Notes: generated by a model from the letters alone, not told the origin. A stretch of 64,000 nucleotides of DNA from Chloromonas sp. AAM2 (GCA_004335635.1 QAXH01006238.1:5358-69357); one strand, 5' to 3'. Positions 35,242 through 47,420 are shown, counted from the first letter of the stretch. A program made the numbers and translations.

Positions 35242-38200
35242 TCAAATGTCTGCAGCTGTCCAGCGCACAGTAGTGGCCTCGTCTGGATGTTTGCGGGATG
35301 CCAGCAAGGCCTGTGCCTGTGCTCTTAGCTCGTCCACACTCCTGGCTGGCCGTTTCTGTGGCGTTTGTGCACGTGAACCTGACAACAGCTCCATAGCCTG
35401 CTGCCGGAGGTCTTTAACGTCACCCTGGGTTACAGGAGTCGTCCCGTGTTGCTTGGCAGGCGAGGACGGAGGTGAGAGCAGCTGAACAGTCCCTTGCACA
35501 CCAGAAGAGCGCTTTGACAGTAGGTCAGCCGCCTCCTTCCTCAGCCTTTCAAGCTGGGCTGCAGTAGGGCTGTCACTGCTGGCTGCAGTGTTGCCTGGGG
35601 CGGTGACCAGCGTGAGGGACACGACTGCCTTGGTGACAGCAGACGATCCTGCATGGGCGTATGAACAGGGCATACCATGGTTGGGCTGATAAGCATTGCA
35701 TGTGATGACTATGAGGGTGACGGGGTTTCCCCAGCCATTGGACAGTGCACGTGACTGTCCCAGTCCGACGGATCCCAGCCTTGCATCAACCCAAACCCGT
35801 AACCCAAGCTGGCACTGTCAAGCACGAACCTGTCCGTTCACAACAACTCAACTCACTAGTACCAGCAGTCTCCTGGTTGAATGTGTTCTCCCCTAATCAA
35901 GCGCAATCTATGAACTGACTTGTGACATACAAGCAGCGTACCTGCGGCCTTTGCCCTCTTTGCCACCAGTAGCGCCAGCGCCTGCAACCGCAGCCTGTGC
36001 AGCTGCGCCTCGGGCGAGGCAGCAGGGCCGGCTGGCGCTGTCCTGGCAGCCGTTGACTGCTCCTTGGCCTGTGCCACCTGGCGTTTCAAGGCAGCCAGTT
36101 GCCCGGACAGCGCTGCCAGTCCGGCTGCGTCCATGGGCTGCAGACTGGTCAGGACAGCAGTCACCCCGCCCGCGGCCCCTGTGGGCGGCAGGCGGGCGGC
36201 GGCCCCGGACTTGCGTTGCTCCATGAGACGGAGGATGTCCTGCATCTTGGTCTGCAGACCAGCCAGGCGCTGCTTGTGCTGCTCGGTAGCAACCTGAGTG
36301 CAGTTGGACATGATTGGACGGCATGTGTTGTATGTGTGTTGGGACAGGATTGCTGACCTACCCCCGCAAGAAGGAAGGAGAACAGCGGCATGCGGATTAT
36401 GTACAAGTGACAAGTGTTGTTCACATGACGTTGGTGCGGGGTGGGCTCAGCATCCTGTGTCAGGCTCACCTGTCCGGAGCTGGGTTGCTGAACTTGGCGC
36501 AAGGCGGTGGCACTCCCAGCATCATCCCATGCCTCGACCTTCCGCACGGCCGCACGCACTTGCACGGCCATGTCATCATCCTGCAGTTGCACAGTCACGG
36601 AACGTTGGCCAAATAATCTAGGTCCTATGCATCTTCAGCTCCACAGACATGGCTGCAGACCACCTGTATAGTGCCAAAACCAGACCCTGCACTCTTTGTG
36701 TGCTTTACCATTTCATTAGTTCTCCGTGATACGAATTAGTTGCCTGGCACCCTTCCACCTCCTAAGCATAGCTGCTATTCAGCTTGGTAGCATTTCGGCT
36801 TTGTTGGAGTCCACTGCGCATGCCCTGTCTGGGCACTTGCTGGCTGCACTCCGCACCTGCCCGCACTGGACTGATCAGGGTGGGGTACGCAGCTGCCTGT
36901 TTTTATGCAGCGCCGCAGCATTGGTAAGGGCTGCGTTTGAACCCCTTGCACAGCCCCTGGCATGGCACTTGCTGGCTGCACACCGGCCCTGCCCACAACT
37001 AGTTATACCTGCTTACCTGCTGCAAATAGCCGGCAAGGGACGTCCTCTGCGCATCGAAATCTGACGAGCCTCCAGTCACGCTCTCTATTTTAACACATTC
37101 ACTAGGCATGTGCTCCACAGGCTGAGACTGCTCTGTCTGTGACGCTGTAGAGGGGCCGGACGAGCTGACGCCCACCATAACAGATCGTGGCGTCTCGTTG
37201 CTGCAGCGTGCGGCTTTCAGAGCCTGCAACTTGGCGATTTCGCAAGACACCCTTGCCTGCAGAAGTCATACAGTCGTACTGAAATCAATGTAATGTATAA
37301 CTCAATGGCTCCCTCAGGTACGCAAGGGTTGGTACTAGATACCAAGACAAGCTGGATGGCTTTGTCGCTCAAGTAGTAAATGCAGGCCGTGAAAGCACCC
37401 CTGGTTGCTGCACCTGTGCTGGTTGTGTCAGAAACGTCTGATTGCTGCACCAGTTGGTCGTCGTATGGCTGATAATCTACACCTATGCTGTTGTGACTCT
37501 GCGCACCCTCCCGCGAACACACAGATTATTCATATGCATGCCGTCATACTCCCGTTAGCCTGCGCGACAAGGCCCAGAATCCACGTATCTACTTCGTAAG
37601 GACGCACCTTGACGGATTGGTCTGGAATGGCCTTGATGTACTCTTCTCGAGACTGCAGGGTTGCTAGGTAGAGTGCGGTGAGGGAGCCCAGTTCGTCAAC
37701 GGCCTCATCCTCGTCGTCCAGCACTTGAAACAAAGGATCGCACTGTACGCAAATGCTTGTGGCCTTGGTGATAGTCAAGCCCTTACCATTTCAACTTGCA
37801 TGCGATTACGGACTTGACAACAGCACAACTTATAGGCGTGTGAAAGGCTTTGATAGCCAAAAAACAAGAATTAAGACCTTTCCCTTGTACATCCTTGTTT
37901 TTGCGACTGGATGGCGGTGCTGTAAAACTCTTACCCTTGTTGCAAGGAGTGTCATGCCGTTCCGTACTACTGGATAGCCGAATCAGTGTTCGGCTACCTC
38001 TGGCAAATGCTGTGTATTTATGGAGCCAGTTGAACTTGTTGCTTGGTGCATGCTCTGCAGCAAGTTCATTGCCGGTGCCATCGCCGGCAACAAAGTACGG
38101 CTGCGGGTTTCACCGTTGTCTCTCACTTTTCGCTTTGATTTTTGAAATCCCATTGATCCCCTCTCGACTAGCACAAACCAAAATTCGTTTTATGTATCTG

Positions 38201-38423
38201 TCAATCGGAAGGCCGAAGCTGCTGTGTTCAACTGATAGGTGGGTAGGTGACTTGACACTCCTAACACAGCACAAAGCAGAAACATTGTAGGCACGGTCAC
38301 CCTGTCGAAAGCAAGGCTGACCCCTGTGGGCCGGCTGTCAGCCTGGGTGGCACCCCTTGTAGTTGCGAAGCTTACCTGATGACGTCTGAGGGCAGCGTAC
38401 TTGCCGGCTATTTGTTCTCTCAT
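35242..38423 (-). CDS. helical protein with four LRxxAxxLL motifs, function not recognised
   Basis: Exons 38423-38376, 37742-37608, 37256-37017, 36580-36470, 36293-35942 and 35648-35242 are all in phase and give 430 residues. Residues 1-61 are acidic to mixed (DPLFQVLDDEDEAVDELGS). A middle coiled-coil region includes RLAGLQTKMQDILRLMEQR. The C-terminal part carries four related helices: LHRLRLQALALLVAKR, LERLRKEAADLLSKR, VKDLRQQAMELLSGSR and VDELRAQAQALLASR, spaced by low-complexity Pro/Ser/Ala linkers. I do not recognise a family. An additional exon near 37480-37425 (DDQLVQQSDVSDTTST) is possible but breaks phase. TGTAA on this strand lies about 10 bases after the stop. Head-to-head with the 2PGK-like gene. 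Confidence 0.7.
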
Positions 38424-39540
38424 CGGCCCTTGCCCTCAACAATTGCATTGCTAGCTCCAGGCACGCATGATGCATGAACTCACTCACCACATCCCAGGTC
38501 GTAACCCTACAGCTGACCTAGCCCCTTGGAACCTGTCATCGATGCAAAAACACAATGTCGCTGTGAGAATACTCGGCAAGGGCCGTCGATGGCATTGATT
38601 GTGCCTTCCATTCGACCTTGTGCTTGCCATACATTGCCACGCCCGTCACACGCAGTTTCACGGGTTTCAGTCAGCCAATGTGCGGCCTATGGGCCTATTG
38701 CGAGTTTGGGGTTGCCTTGCATTCAGAACTGGTATCATACAACAGTCAGAAAGCTGGAGCAGAATTGAATTAGCTGGACTTGCCGGGAGTGCTGCCGATG
38801 TGATCTTGTCAGCTGACGGGGCATCCAGGAAGTGTCACCTATGACATAACGCCTGCAAGCCGGCGCAAACCCTTGTTCGACGCCTTGATTGGCCTTGATT
38901 GGATAGGCGTAGTTCCTGCTGTCTGTGTGTCTGCTACCAGTTTCTATCCTGTGCCTGGGCTACCTGTGCCTAGCATATCCGAGTACTGACTGCAGCAATC
39001 TGCGCATCAGCTCAAATGGCTTTTGAACCAGGACCACAGACCAAGGGACCAGGGCCACCCCAGGTGTGTTGCTGCATGGTGCCCTCCGTACGGGGGCTGA
39101 CACCAGGAATGTAATACGAGTGTAATTGTTCAAGACAGGTTTCAATGAGCAGTTGCCTGCGCGGATTGACTGAGATAGATAGGCCTGCATACTGTGTGCG
39201 AATGGTGGAGTGTAAGCGCAACCTGGATGTGCGCATGAGTTTCACTCATGTGGTACGTGATTTGGGGATTCACACCGCTTTCTGTGTGGCATGTCTGCAT
39301 CGGCAAACAGCTTGACAAACCATAAGTGTATCATACTACCATGCCACGCATGCTGCATCACCTGTCGAGGTTCAGCCACCATTGCGAAGAGCGTCCACCG
39401 TGTTGTTCACTGTGACCGTTTGTGCCAGGGTCTCTGAGGAGGCAGGGCTCTGCTAACCCTTACTTGCGACCAGACCAAGGAACTGCACATGGTCTATCGG
39501 AGCAATTAAGCATCTGTCTCTGCACTGCACATGGCCACAG
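38424..39540. promoter_or_regulatory. divergent region, probably holding 5' exons of the 2PGK-like gene
   Basis: The plant family has an N-terminal segment before the first exon I can place at 39541, so missing first exons should be here. I could not identify them. Confidence 0.4.
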
Positions 39541-42500
39541 GAGGCTGAGAAGTCCAGGCAGGTGGCGAAGAAGAAGACTGGGGCATCCAAGTATGACATG
39601 GTCAAGGTGCGCTTTGAATCATGGCATGTTTAACGACGTTCAAGCGCAACAGGTTTGCATGCCGAGCTCAGCTCTGTCATATGAACATGATATCAGAGTA
39701 TGACACATAGTGGACTGCAGAGAATGACATGGTTAAGATGGGCGCGGGTCCAAGGCAGCTGTATTCAAGGCAGCATGGGCCAGGCCGTCTAGGCTCCATC
39801 ACAGGTGGACTGTTGTGGGCTTCATTGGCGCCAGGCTACTGCCAGGTTTTACATAGTGCCACAGCAAGAGAACTGGCTGTAATGGTCTCGTGTGTCTGTG
39901 TCCACGGACACAACTTATGACAGGCCAGCCTGTGCTCGTTGCCACTGCTCAGTCTTGCATGGTGAAGCTGCACTCAGTTGCTTTTCGTTCTGTCACTTGT
40001 TGCTCTTCCATGCACACTCCCGGGTGACCCACACTCCGTGCACTCCCGGGTGACCCACACTCCATGCACACTCCCGGGTGACCCACACTCCATGCGCACT
40101 CCCGATTGACCCACACTCCATGCACACTCCCGGGTGACCCACACTCCATGCACACTCCTGGGTGACCGACACTCCATGTGCACTCCCGGGTAACCCGCCG
40201 TCCCCTGGTGCATGCAGGTGCGGGTGTGGCTCCAGGGGCACCACTACGTCCTGTCAAGGTGGGAAAAGCAAAAATCTGTAAAATAATTCCTTTTCCATTC
40301 AGAAACCTTAATCCTGTGCTGAGTAAACGCAAGCAACCCGCGTGTGGGAGAGGAAGATTACGTGTCTTATAACCCTGTATTATGTGCTGGCACGGTGAGA
40401 ACAAGTCCTGGCACCTTCACACATGAGCTGTGCAGTTGGCCTGACATTGTCTCACGTGGATGCAAGCTGACTCGCCCAGTGACTCGAAGAACAGTCGCCA
40501 GAAAAGACCATTGCCCTGACACCTTCCACTCGGTTTTTGGCCTACTAGCCATAACAGCCACCCACGGCCTCCTGTGAATGAAATCGACATACAAGGCCCA
40601 GGCTGCTCGAGCTCTAGCGCAAGCCTCCATCCCACCAACGCTTGTAGCGGCAACAGCTACTTGGCCTGAAACTGTGTCAAATGGATACAGGCTGAATCGC
40701 CCAGTGGCTGGTTCAGATGAGAGCAATCACTCCACTGGTGTCTGGCCTCATAGCCGCCACAGCTCCTCAGGGCATCAACAGAAAAAGACGAGAGGAAGCG
40801 TCTCTTGTCTGTGGACACGGACTAGTCCTGCATCTGTGAGGCGACCCCAGAGCCAACCATGTGATGTCCGCCTGCAGATACCTCATTGCGCGGATGCTCA
40901 CGGTCACACGCATCCCCCATGGCAAGGTACGCGTGTCTTCCATGCAGATCTCACGGTGGTGCAACACGCATGTGGCCGCATCTGGACAGTGACAGTGCAA
41001 CACGCATGTGGCCGCATCTGGACAGTGACAGTGCAACACGCATGTGGCCGCATCTGGACAGTGACAGTGCAACACGCATGTGGCCGCATCTGGACAGTGA
41101 CAGTNNNNNNNNNNNNNNNNNNNNNNNNNNNNNNNNNNNNNNNNNNNNNNNNNNNNNNNNNNNNNNNNNNNNNNNNNNNNNNNNNNNNNNNNNNNNNNNN
41201 NNNNNNNNNNNNNNNNNNNNNNNNNNNNNNNNNNNNNNNNNNNNNNNNNNNNNNNNNNNNNNNNNNNCAGTGACAGTGCAACACGCATGTGGCCGCATCT
41301 GGACAGTGACAGTGCAACACACATGTGGCCGCACCTGGACAGTGACAGTGCAACTCGCATGTGGCCGCACCTGGACAGTGACAGTGCAACACGCATGTGG
41401 CCGCACCTGGACAGTGACAGTGCAACACACATGTGGCCGCACCTGGACAGTGACATTGCAACTCGCATGTGGCCGCACCTGGACAGTGACAATGCAACAC
41501 GCATGTGGCCGCATCTGGACAGTGACAGTGCAACACGCATGTGGCCGCATCTGGACAGTGACAGTGCAACACACATGTGGCCGCTTGGCTGGACAGTGGC
41601 ATGCGCAGGAGTCATGACAGTGGCAGCATTCATGACGGCTTTCCGTGCATGCTGATGCTGATGCTGATAATGTAGATCATGCCCATCACACCACAAGCTC
41701 ACTACCTCACATGCTGTCTCTGCAAGCTTCCAACTCTCACAGGCAGTGGAACTTCTTGTTTACCTGCATGCACATGGTCAGGCCACCAAGATTGCCTTGG
41801 AAGTCAAGAAGCAGCTTGTGGACGAAAGCAAGCTGGACGTTCCGCAGGTTAGGTCCACCCACTGTGTCTGGCTACCGCCGCACTATTTAGGGCCATGGCT
41901 GCTGCGTCAGCCAGTCACAACACCATGCTCTCGTATGTAGAAGGAAATCGGGGTAAGCTTGGGTAGTAAAAAATCCAGGTAAGGTCTACCAGCCAGACAG
42001 GCCAGTTCACAACTGCAGTACATGGCTGGTTCAGGCAGAGTGGGTGGTGGCCTTGGTGATTTTTAAGCCCTGCAACTGCGTCTTTGGCTCCTGGGCCGCA
42101 GAGTGAGCTTGAGAGCTGCTTGTTCCGCGTCATGGCGAGCCGAGGGTTTGGCCCGGCGCATGTGGCTTGCTACAAGCTGGTGTCGCGCTTCATGGCCCAG
42201 AAACAGCCGCTGGTGCTGCTGCTGTGCGGCTGCCCGGGGTCAGGTGGGGCTTTTGTAGTCTATTGAAGTCTTTGAGCTCTGATTTTGTGTTGAGCTTTAA
42301 TATGATTCTATTCTAGTGAGTGAGTGAGTGAGTGAGTGAGTGAGTGAGTGCATTTCCATTCTCCTTGGCGGGGGAGTGGGGGCCGTGGGGTTTTGCACCC
42401 ACAGGGCGGCAGCACGCAAGAGACGCAAGAGAAATGCAAGTCATAGCACACTTAGGAGTGGTCAGGTTAAGGAGAGGAGAGTGTGCACTTGTGCTGTTCC

Positions 42501-45500
42501 ATTTGATAATTGCTCCATCGTATAGCTTGCAAAAGCGCAGACCTGTGCTGCTGCGCAGGCCAGTCCATCATAGCCCAGCAGCTGGCTGGTCGCCTGAACA
42601 TGCCCAACGTCATGCGCACTTCGCTTGTCTATGACATGGTGCTGGGCGGAGGCTGGAGGGCCATGCACCCTCAGCCACTTTGCTCACGGCAAGTACACTC
42701 TTACATGTCATGTCAACAACTGCCGGTTCTCACTTGTAGTCAGTATCAAGTTTGCTCGTCGGCTTGTCGTCGCGTCCTTGCACCATGGCCTGCATATCCA
42801 CTCAGCAGCCAACACTGACCGGCTCCAGCGCTCTTCAGGCGCATGGCTTGTGTGTCATCCTGTTTGTGAGTTCTACAAATCTCTGCACTTTTCAGACGCA
42901 TGACTTGCGTCTAATCCAACTGATTTTCTGAACTTGACAGGCACGTGGCTTGTGTGTCATTTCTGTACGTGGGCTCCACACATGGGCTGCAGGCAGGACC
43001 TATCTTCTGACTCGGATCTGCTGGCTGAGTACCAACAGGAGTGCGCCATTGTGCATCAGGCGCTGGACGGCGAGCTCAGCAAGGTAGGGGTGAGCCGGAC
43101 AGGGGCTACCCGAGGGTAGCAGGCAAGTGAATACAAGGGCGAGCCTGAAGTAAGAATCTGACTAGAATCACACCTATTCTGAAACATGCTGCACGCAAAT
43201 GGATGCTGCCGTGGGGGACGTTGTCACCAGCAATCGTGTGACCCACGTGTTGGTAATGTAGGACTACACAGCCATGTGGGACTGATTGATAAAAGGATGA
43301 AGCAGACGCCCAGCAACATAAGGGGCACTTTGAGATCATTCAGACACACCATATCAGCACCATCTGCAGCGATACCTATGTGGACAGCGACTGGTGCAAC
43401 GCTTTTGCTTGTTTGAGCCTGGATTTGACCCTCATGACTGGCATGGGTTACTCAAGGGTATCAGGCAAGTAGCCATACCTTAAGACACATTCTTGTTCAA
43501 TGTTTTCATACATGTGGTTGGTGATGTAGGACTACAAATCCATGTGGGTCATGGGACTGATTGATAAGGAGGATGCACCAGATGGCCATTTTGCATTCCC
43601 TCATACACACCATAGCAGGACCATCCGCAGTGATATGCAACACATGTGCACCAATTGCCGCAGCTTGGATTTGAACCCACACCCCACACAACTTCTTGCC
43701 TGTGTTTTCCAGGCTTTGAGTGAGGGCAAGCCGTTAATCCTGGAGGGCAGCCACCTAGACCCGGGGTTACTGCTGGAGGCGCTGGCGGGGCGGGCAGTGG
43801 TGCTGCTGCCGGCGGCGCGGGCAACGTCGCAAGGTGCGGCCTTTTTCAGGAACTTTACTAGACGACTGTTACACCAGCAGTAGCGCTCTCGCATTGTGCT
43901 CTCTTTGCTTTCCTTGCCTGTGGTGGTTGTATGGCTCGCTGCCAAGGGACGTCACGTTGAGCTCATTTTCCCTGGCACTGCGTGGGGTTTGGGTGCGCCA
44001 AGGCTGGTTTGATACCTAAGGCCTGTGGCTCTGGCCTGCGTGTGTTGTATTGTGTGTCTGTCTGTCCATGCCTTGTGCGTTTGTGCTTTGCCTGCCTGCG
44101 TGCCTCTGGTCTCTCGGATGCCAGCCTGGAATCTGGAGGAGGGCGCTGTTGTTGCATGCACCAGGATATGTCTGTAACCCAAACCCGCTGTGCCGCATCA
44201 CGGAGCTTCCAAGTTGGCATTCAGCAACATGCAGGTTTTGTTTCTGTTACACAGACGTCTCGAGTGACCCTGTCCTGGTTATTTGCTATCATTGTTATGA
44301 CGTTGCTCATCGTTGCCTTGATTCTGCTCTTCACTCTGTCACTGCTCGCCAGGGCCTACACAGGAGGGCACCGAGGCGGCAATCGCTGCCACAAGTCCTG
44401 CACGGGCCGACCCTTTGCACCCATACACAGTCACACAGGACGCAGCGAACCTACCCAGCCCCTCACCTTGCCATGCCGCCAGTGATACGTGCACCTCGCA
44501 AGCAGCCGAAGGGGCCATAGGCACAAGCTGTGGTCCTGCAGAATCGCATGCGCATGGGGACCGGCCCAGGGCATGTTGTGATGACACATGGATCCCGCCA
44601 CCGCCCTCGCCCACCAAGCGCCTGCGTCCCGCCATGCAGCCGATCCGCCGATCAGGCAGCACACCATACCTTTTGCACAAGCCACGGCACGCAACGTGCA
44701 CTCCACAGTTGCTTGCTGGTAGTGCTATCACTGGCATGGCCACAGGTATCTGTACACCAGGCCGGTCGCAACATGTTGACACATACAGGGCAAGTGGGGA
44801 TGTGAACACTTCAACACCAATGCCACCTGGCACCAGCAACTGTATGCCCGAAATGGAGCAGTGCAAGGATGCCAGTGATGAGCCTGGTTGCTCTGAGACG
44901 ATCACCGCTGCAGCACAGGCACAACCCAGCCACAACCCCAACCGCACACACCCTGCCCTTGCTACACAACCCGGCGCGGCCGATCAGCATGCAGTTGTTG
45001 ACAGCGAGCCAGGCCGCTTGGTTTGCAATGAGGCACAAACCCCAGTCGAAACCCAGACAGCAACATGCAGCATGCAACATACGGCTACCAACGCCGGCAT
45101 GGCACACGAGCCGCATGGTCCTGGGCAGCACTCAGCCACAGCACACGACACGATGAAGTGCTTGCAGGTGTCTGACCAAAGCCAGCCGAGCAAGAACGCC
45201 CAGCCAGTGGTCTTCAACGACAGAATGCAGGCGCTTGTGCTGCCTGTCGTGCTACACGTGGTGCGTGAGGCAGACCATGCGCTCATTGCCGCCGACTCAG
45301 CACCCACGGCTTTGTCCAACCAATCCATCACCCCGCGATTACCATTGCCACGGCCACTCGCTACCATTGCTCCCCAGCCACAATCCCCGCATGCTGCCAG
45401 CTATTCCACTATTCCACCACAGCCACAAGCCCCCACTGCAGCTGAACAACCGTTGGCACACACCACTGTTGGCTCCACGGCTGCGACCATGCAAGGCCCT

Positions 45501-46404
45501 TGTCCTGCTGCGACCATGCAAGGACCCACACCTCCTGCTGCGACCATGCAAGGACCCACACCTTCTGCTGCGACCATGCAAGGACCCACACCTCCTGCAA
45601 CCACCAGCACGGTTTCCACCGCCATCCCCCGACCTGGTAGGGCCTCCTTGGAAGCCAACAAGCCAGCGGAGGGCGGCAACACAGCTGCTTTAAAGGGTGG
45701 TGCTGGGCTTGGTGGCAGCCCAGCCAGGCCTACTGGATCACTGCACCAGGATCGCCCAGGTAGCCATGCAGCAACCGTCCAGAATAGCATTGGCGCCCAT
45801 CCTGCTTTTTCAGCGTCTAAAGACAGTGACGTTGCTGACGGCAGCTTCTTCGACCCATCCAGTGTTGGTGGTGGGCTGCCCATGCGCTCGTCGGAGCCTG
45901 TGGGGCATGGAGAGCAGTTGAGGCGAGCGCGGGTACTCCAAGACTACCTGCTCAGCTACGAAGCACAGGTGAAGGCTGCCAGGCAATACCGAGAGCAGTT
46001 GCACGTTGACTGCCCTCTTCGTCCTTTTTCAGTTACGTGCAACCTTGCTCACCTTTCAAGTGTGCTCATTCCCGACCACATAGCTGTAGCGCAGAGTGCT
46101 CAGTCGCTGGTCAGAGTGCTCAGTTGCGTTATCTTTACTGCCCACAACAAGACCGCTGGTTTCTAGACCGTGTGCGGGCTTTGGACGTGTGTAACTTTCT
46201 CTGTAACATGTGCAGGGTGTGCCTGTGGTCAAGGTGCGGTACGGCGCCTTCAATGAGACGGTGGACATGCTGCACGAGTATGTTCTGGCAGCCATTGCCA
46301 CAGCCATGCTACCAATCAACCCTGGACCAGAGCCTGCAGGCATGGCGCCCACCTCCGTCACTAATGATGATGATGCATTCGTTGTGCCTCATGGCATAAC
46401 CTGA
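39541..46404 (+). CDS. 2-phosphoglycerate-kinase-like P-loop protein, 5' end not found
   Basis: Related to plant proteins annotated as 2-phosphoglycerate kinase, which pair a short N-terminal domain with a P-loop kinase domain. Exons: 39541-39606, 40218-40258, 40878-40926, 41743-41847, 42102-42243, 42559-42692, 42997-43083, 43713-43833, 44353-45968, 46216-46404. All are in phase, giving 849 residues. Family blocks in order are VRVWLQGHHYVLS, RYLIARMLTVTRIP, ATKIALEVKKQL, LVLLLCGCPGSGQS, LNMPNVMRTSLVYDM, SDLLAEYQQECAIVHQAL, LILEGSHLDPG, LQDYLLSYEAQ and GVPVVKVRYGAFNETV. The Walker A lysine reads as glutamine (CAG), so ATP binding may be impaired. Exon 44353-45968 is a roughly 500-residue low-complexity insert not expected in the family. 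Exon 40878-40926 has no start codon and was found from homology and phase. The first exon is missing. Confidence 0.85.
40017..40199. repeat. ~30-bp minisatellite, about 6 copies
   Basis: Repeats of CACTCCCGGGTGACCCACAC-TCCATGCA with small length changes, lying directly before the acceptor of exon 40218-40258 in the 2PGK-like gene. Confidence 0.9.
40965..41590. repeat. 36-bp satellite array with assembly gap
   Basis: Units built on CACATGTGGCCGCATCTGGA-CAGTGACAGTGCAACA in the intron between exons 40878-40926 and 41743-41847. About four copies precede a 163-base gap (41105-41267) and about nine follow. The true length is unknown. Since 36 is divisible by three, several frames on both strands stay open; these are not genes. 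Confidence 0.95.
42316..42349 (+). repeat. (GTGA)n simple repeat
   Basis: Eight or so GTGA tetramers in an intron of the 2PGK-like gene, offering many donor-like GTGAGT sites. Confidence 0.95.
43245..43690 (-). repeat. dispersed repeat family R2, two copies, SINE-like
   Basis: Two related copies (about 43250-43475 and 43525-43685) share GTAGGACTACA, CATGTGGG, GGGACTGATTGATAA, CACACCAT and TGGATTTGA.CC. A third fragment near 43095-43130 shares only GAGGGTAGCAGGCAAGT. On the minus strand the copy at 43525-43685 contains GGGTTCAAATCC, an exact pol III B-box; the other has a degenerate version. No convincing A-box was found. All lie in one 2PGK-like intron. Confidence 0.5.
45485..45600 (+). repeat. 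in-frame 30-bp coding repeat
   Basis: Four tandem units encode AATMQGPTPP or near variants in the low-complexity exon of the 2PGK-like gene; the first is shorter. Confidence 0.9.
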
Positions 46405-46624
46405 GTGTTGAAATGTCAGAAGTCTGCAGGCGCAAACCACAGCTTGCGAAGAACCTGATGGGACACACCCAGACACTAACATGACAAGCCATTGAATGTC
46501 ATGTTGGGTGAATTTTGGCAGCTTGGTTTTGGCAATCTGGTTTCGACTTTGGCAAAGACGATTGATGTAGCGGTTTTGTGAGTGCAATCAGACTGATATG
46601 TTGAGACATGACACTTGAGAGAAC

Positions 46625-47090
46625 ATTCAGCCATGGATTATTTCAGGCCCTTGTGGGTCTTACGAGGTTTGCGCCCAGGATAGGGATGGCCACCACCATT
46701 ACTATCTCGGTGTGTCATAATCCCCTTCACTTGTAGGTTGGACGGGTAGGAGTCCCTCCCCTCATGTGCACAGCAGCAATACTCGTTATTCAAACCAGGC
46801 GGACTTTGTGCCAGACGGACTTTGTGCCTGTCAACAGTTGCCATTTCACTAGCTCTGACACTGACCTGGACCCGGACAATCTGTTAAACCATGCCATTTT
46901 TATGGCTAACGGGATGCTTTCGGAAGGTGTTCTGTGGGGTGGCTCACCACCCCTTGCTGACACGGTCACATTCTCCTTTACTAGGAGAAATTTTTGCAAT
47001 TTGCGCAATCAGTTGATGTTTAAGTTGGACGTGCTTCATGGTGCACTCCCTCCTTGTAAGTTGGACGGGTACCCCCCCCTTTGAGATGGA
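46625..47090. repeat. dispersed repeat family R1 copy 3 joined to family R4
   Basis: 46625-46810 repeats the R1 family (CAGGCCCTTGTGGG, GGCCACCACCATTACTATC, CACTTGTAGGTTGGACGGGT). It is followed at about 46860-46935 by a stretch (GCCATTTTTATGGCTAACGG, TTTCGGAAGGTGTTCTG) whose relative lies at 58470-58545. A partial R1 piece (TTGTAAGTTGGACGGGTA) recurs near 47051-47068. It sits between the 2PGK-like gene and the allophanate hydrolase fragment. Confidence 0.65.
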
Positions 47091-47420
47091 CTTCGAAACC
47101 GACACGTATCTGCTGTACTCGATTGATTTGTAGGAGACGCTGCGACGAAGGGAGTTGAAGCTGGGTATGGGGCAACAGGATTAACGTGTCATCTGACCAT
47201 TTGTCGACGGGGGTCCATTGACCGTTGGCGTTGTCTCCTCGAATCCACTACATCTCCACTACACTTGCACAAAACATCATATGTGCGACTCATTTGATTG
47301 TTTGCCAGCCGTTGCCAAATCGCATCGCATGTGGCAGCGAGTATACACAATCTGAGTTTAGGGACAAGTCAGAGTTGAAGTTGTTAAAGATGAACTGGCT
47401 TTGGCGACGTCCAGCCTCCC

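Noticed and set aside
40017..40404. Minus-strand frames rich in CMECGSPGS-like repeats
   Set aside because: Read-through of the 30-bp minisatellite.
40767..41702. Long open frames of 207-311 codons on both strands over the 36-bp array
   Set aside because: They are produced by a 36-bp repeat free of stops plus a gap of undetermined bases. All are shadows of the satellite.
43660..43685. tRNA gene on the minus strand at the B-box match
   Set aside because: No cloverleaf or acceptor stem can be formed around it; only the B-box is present.
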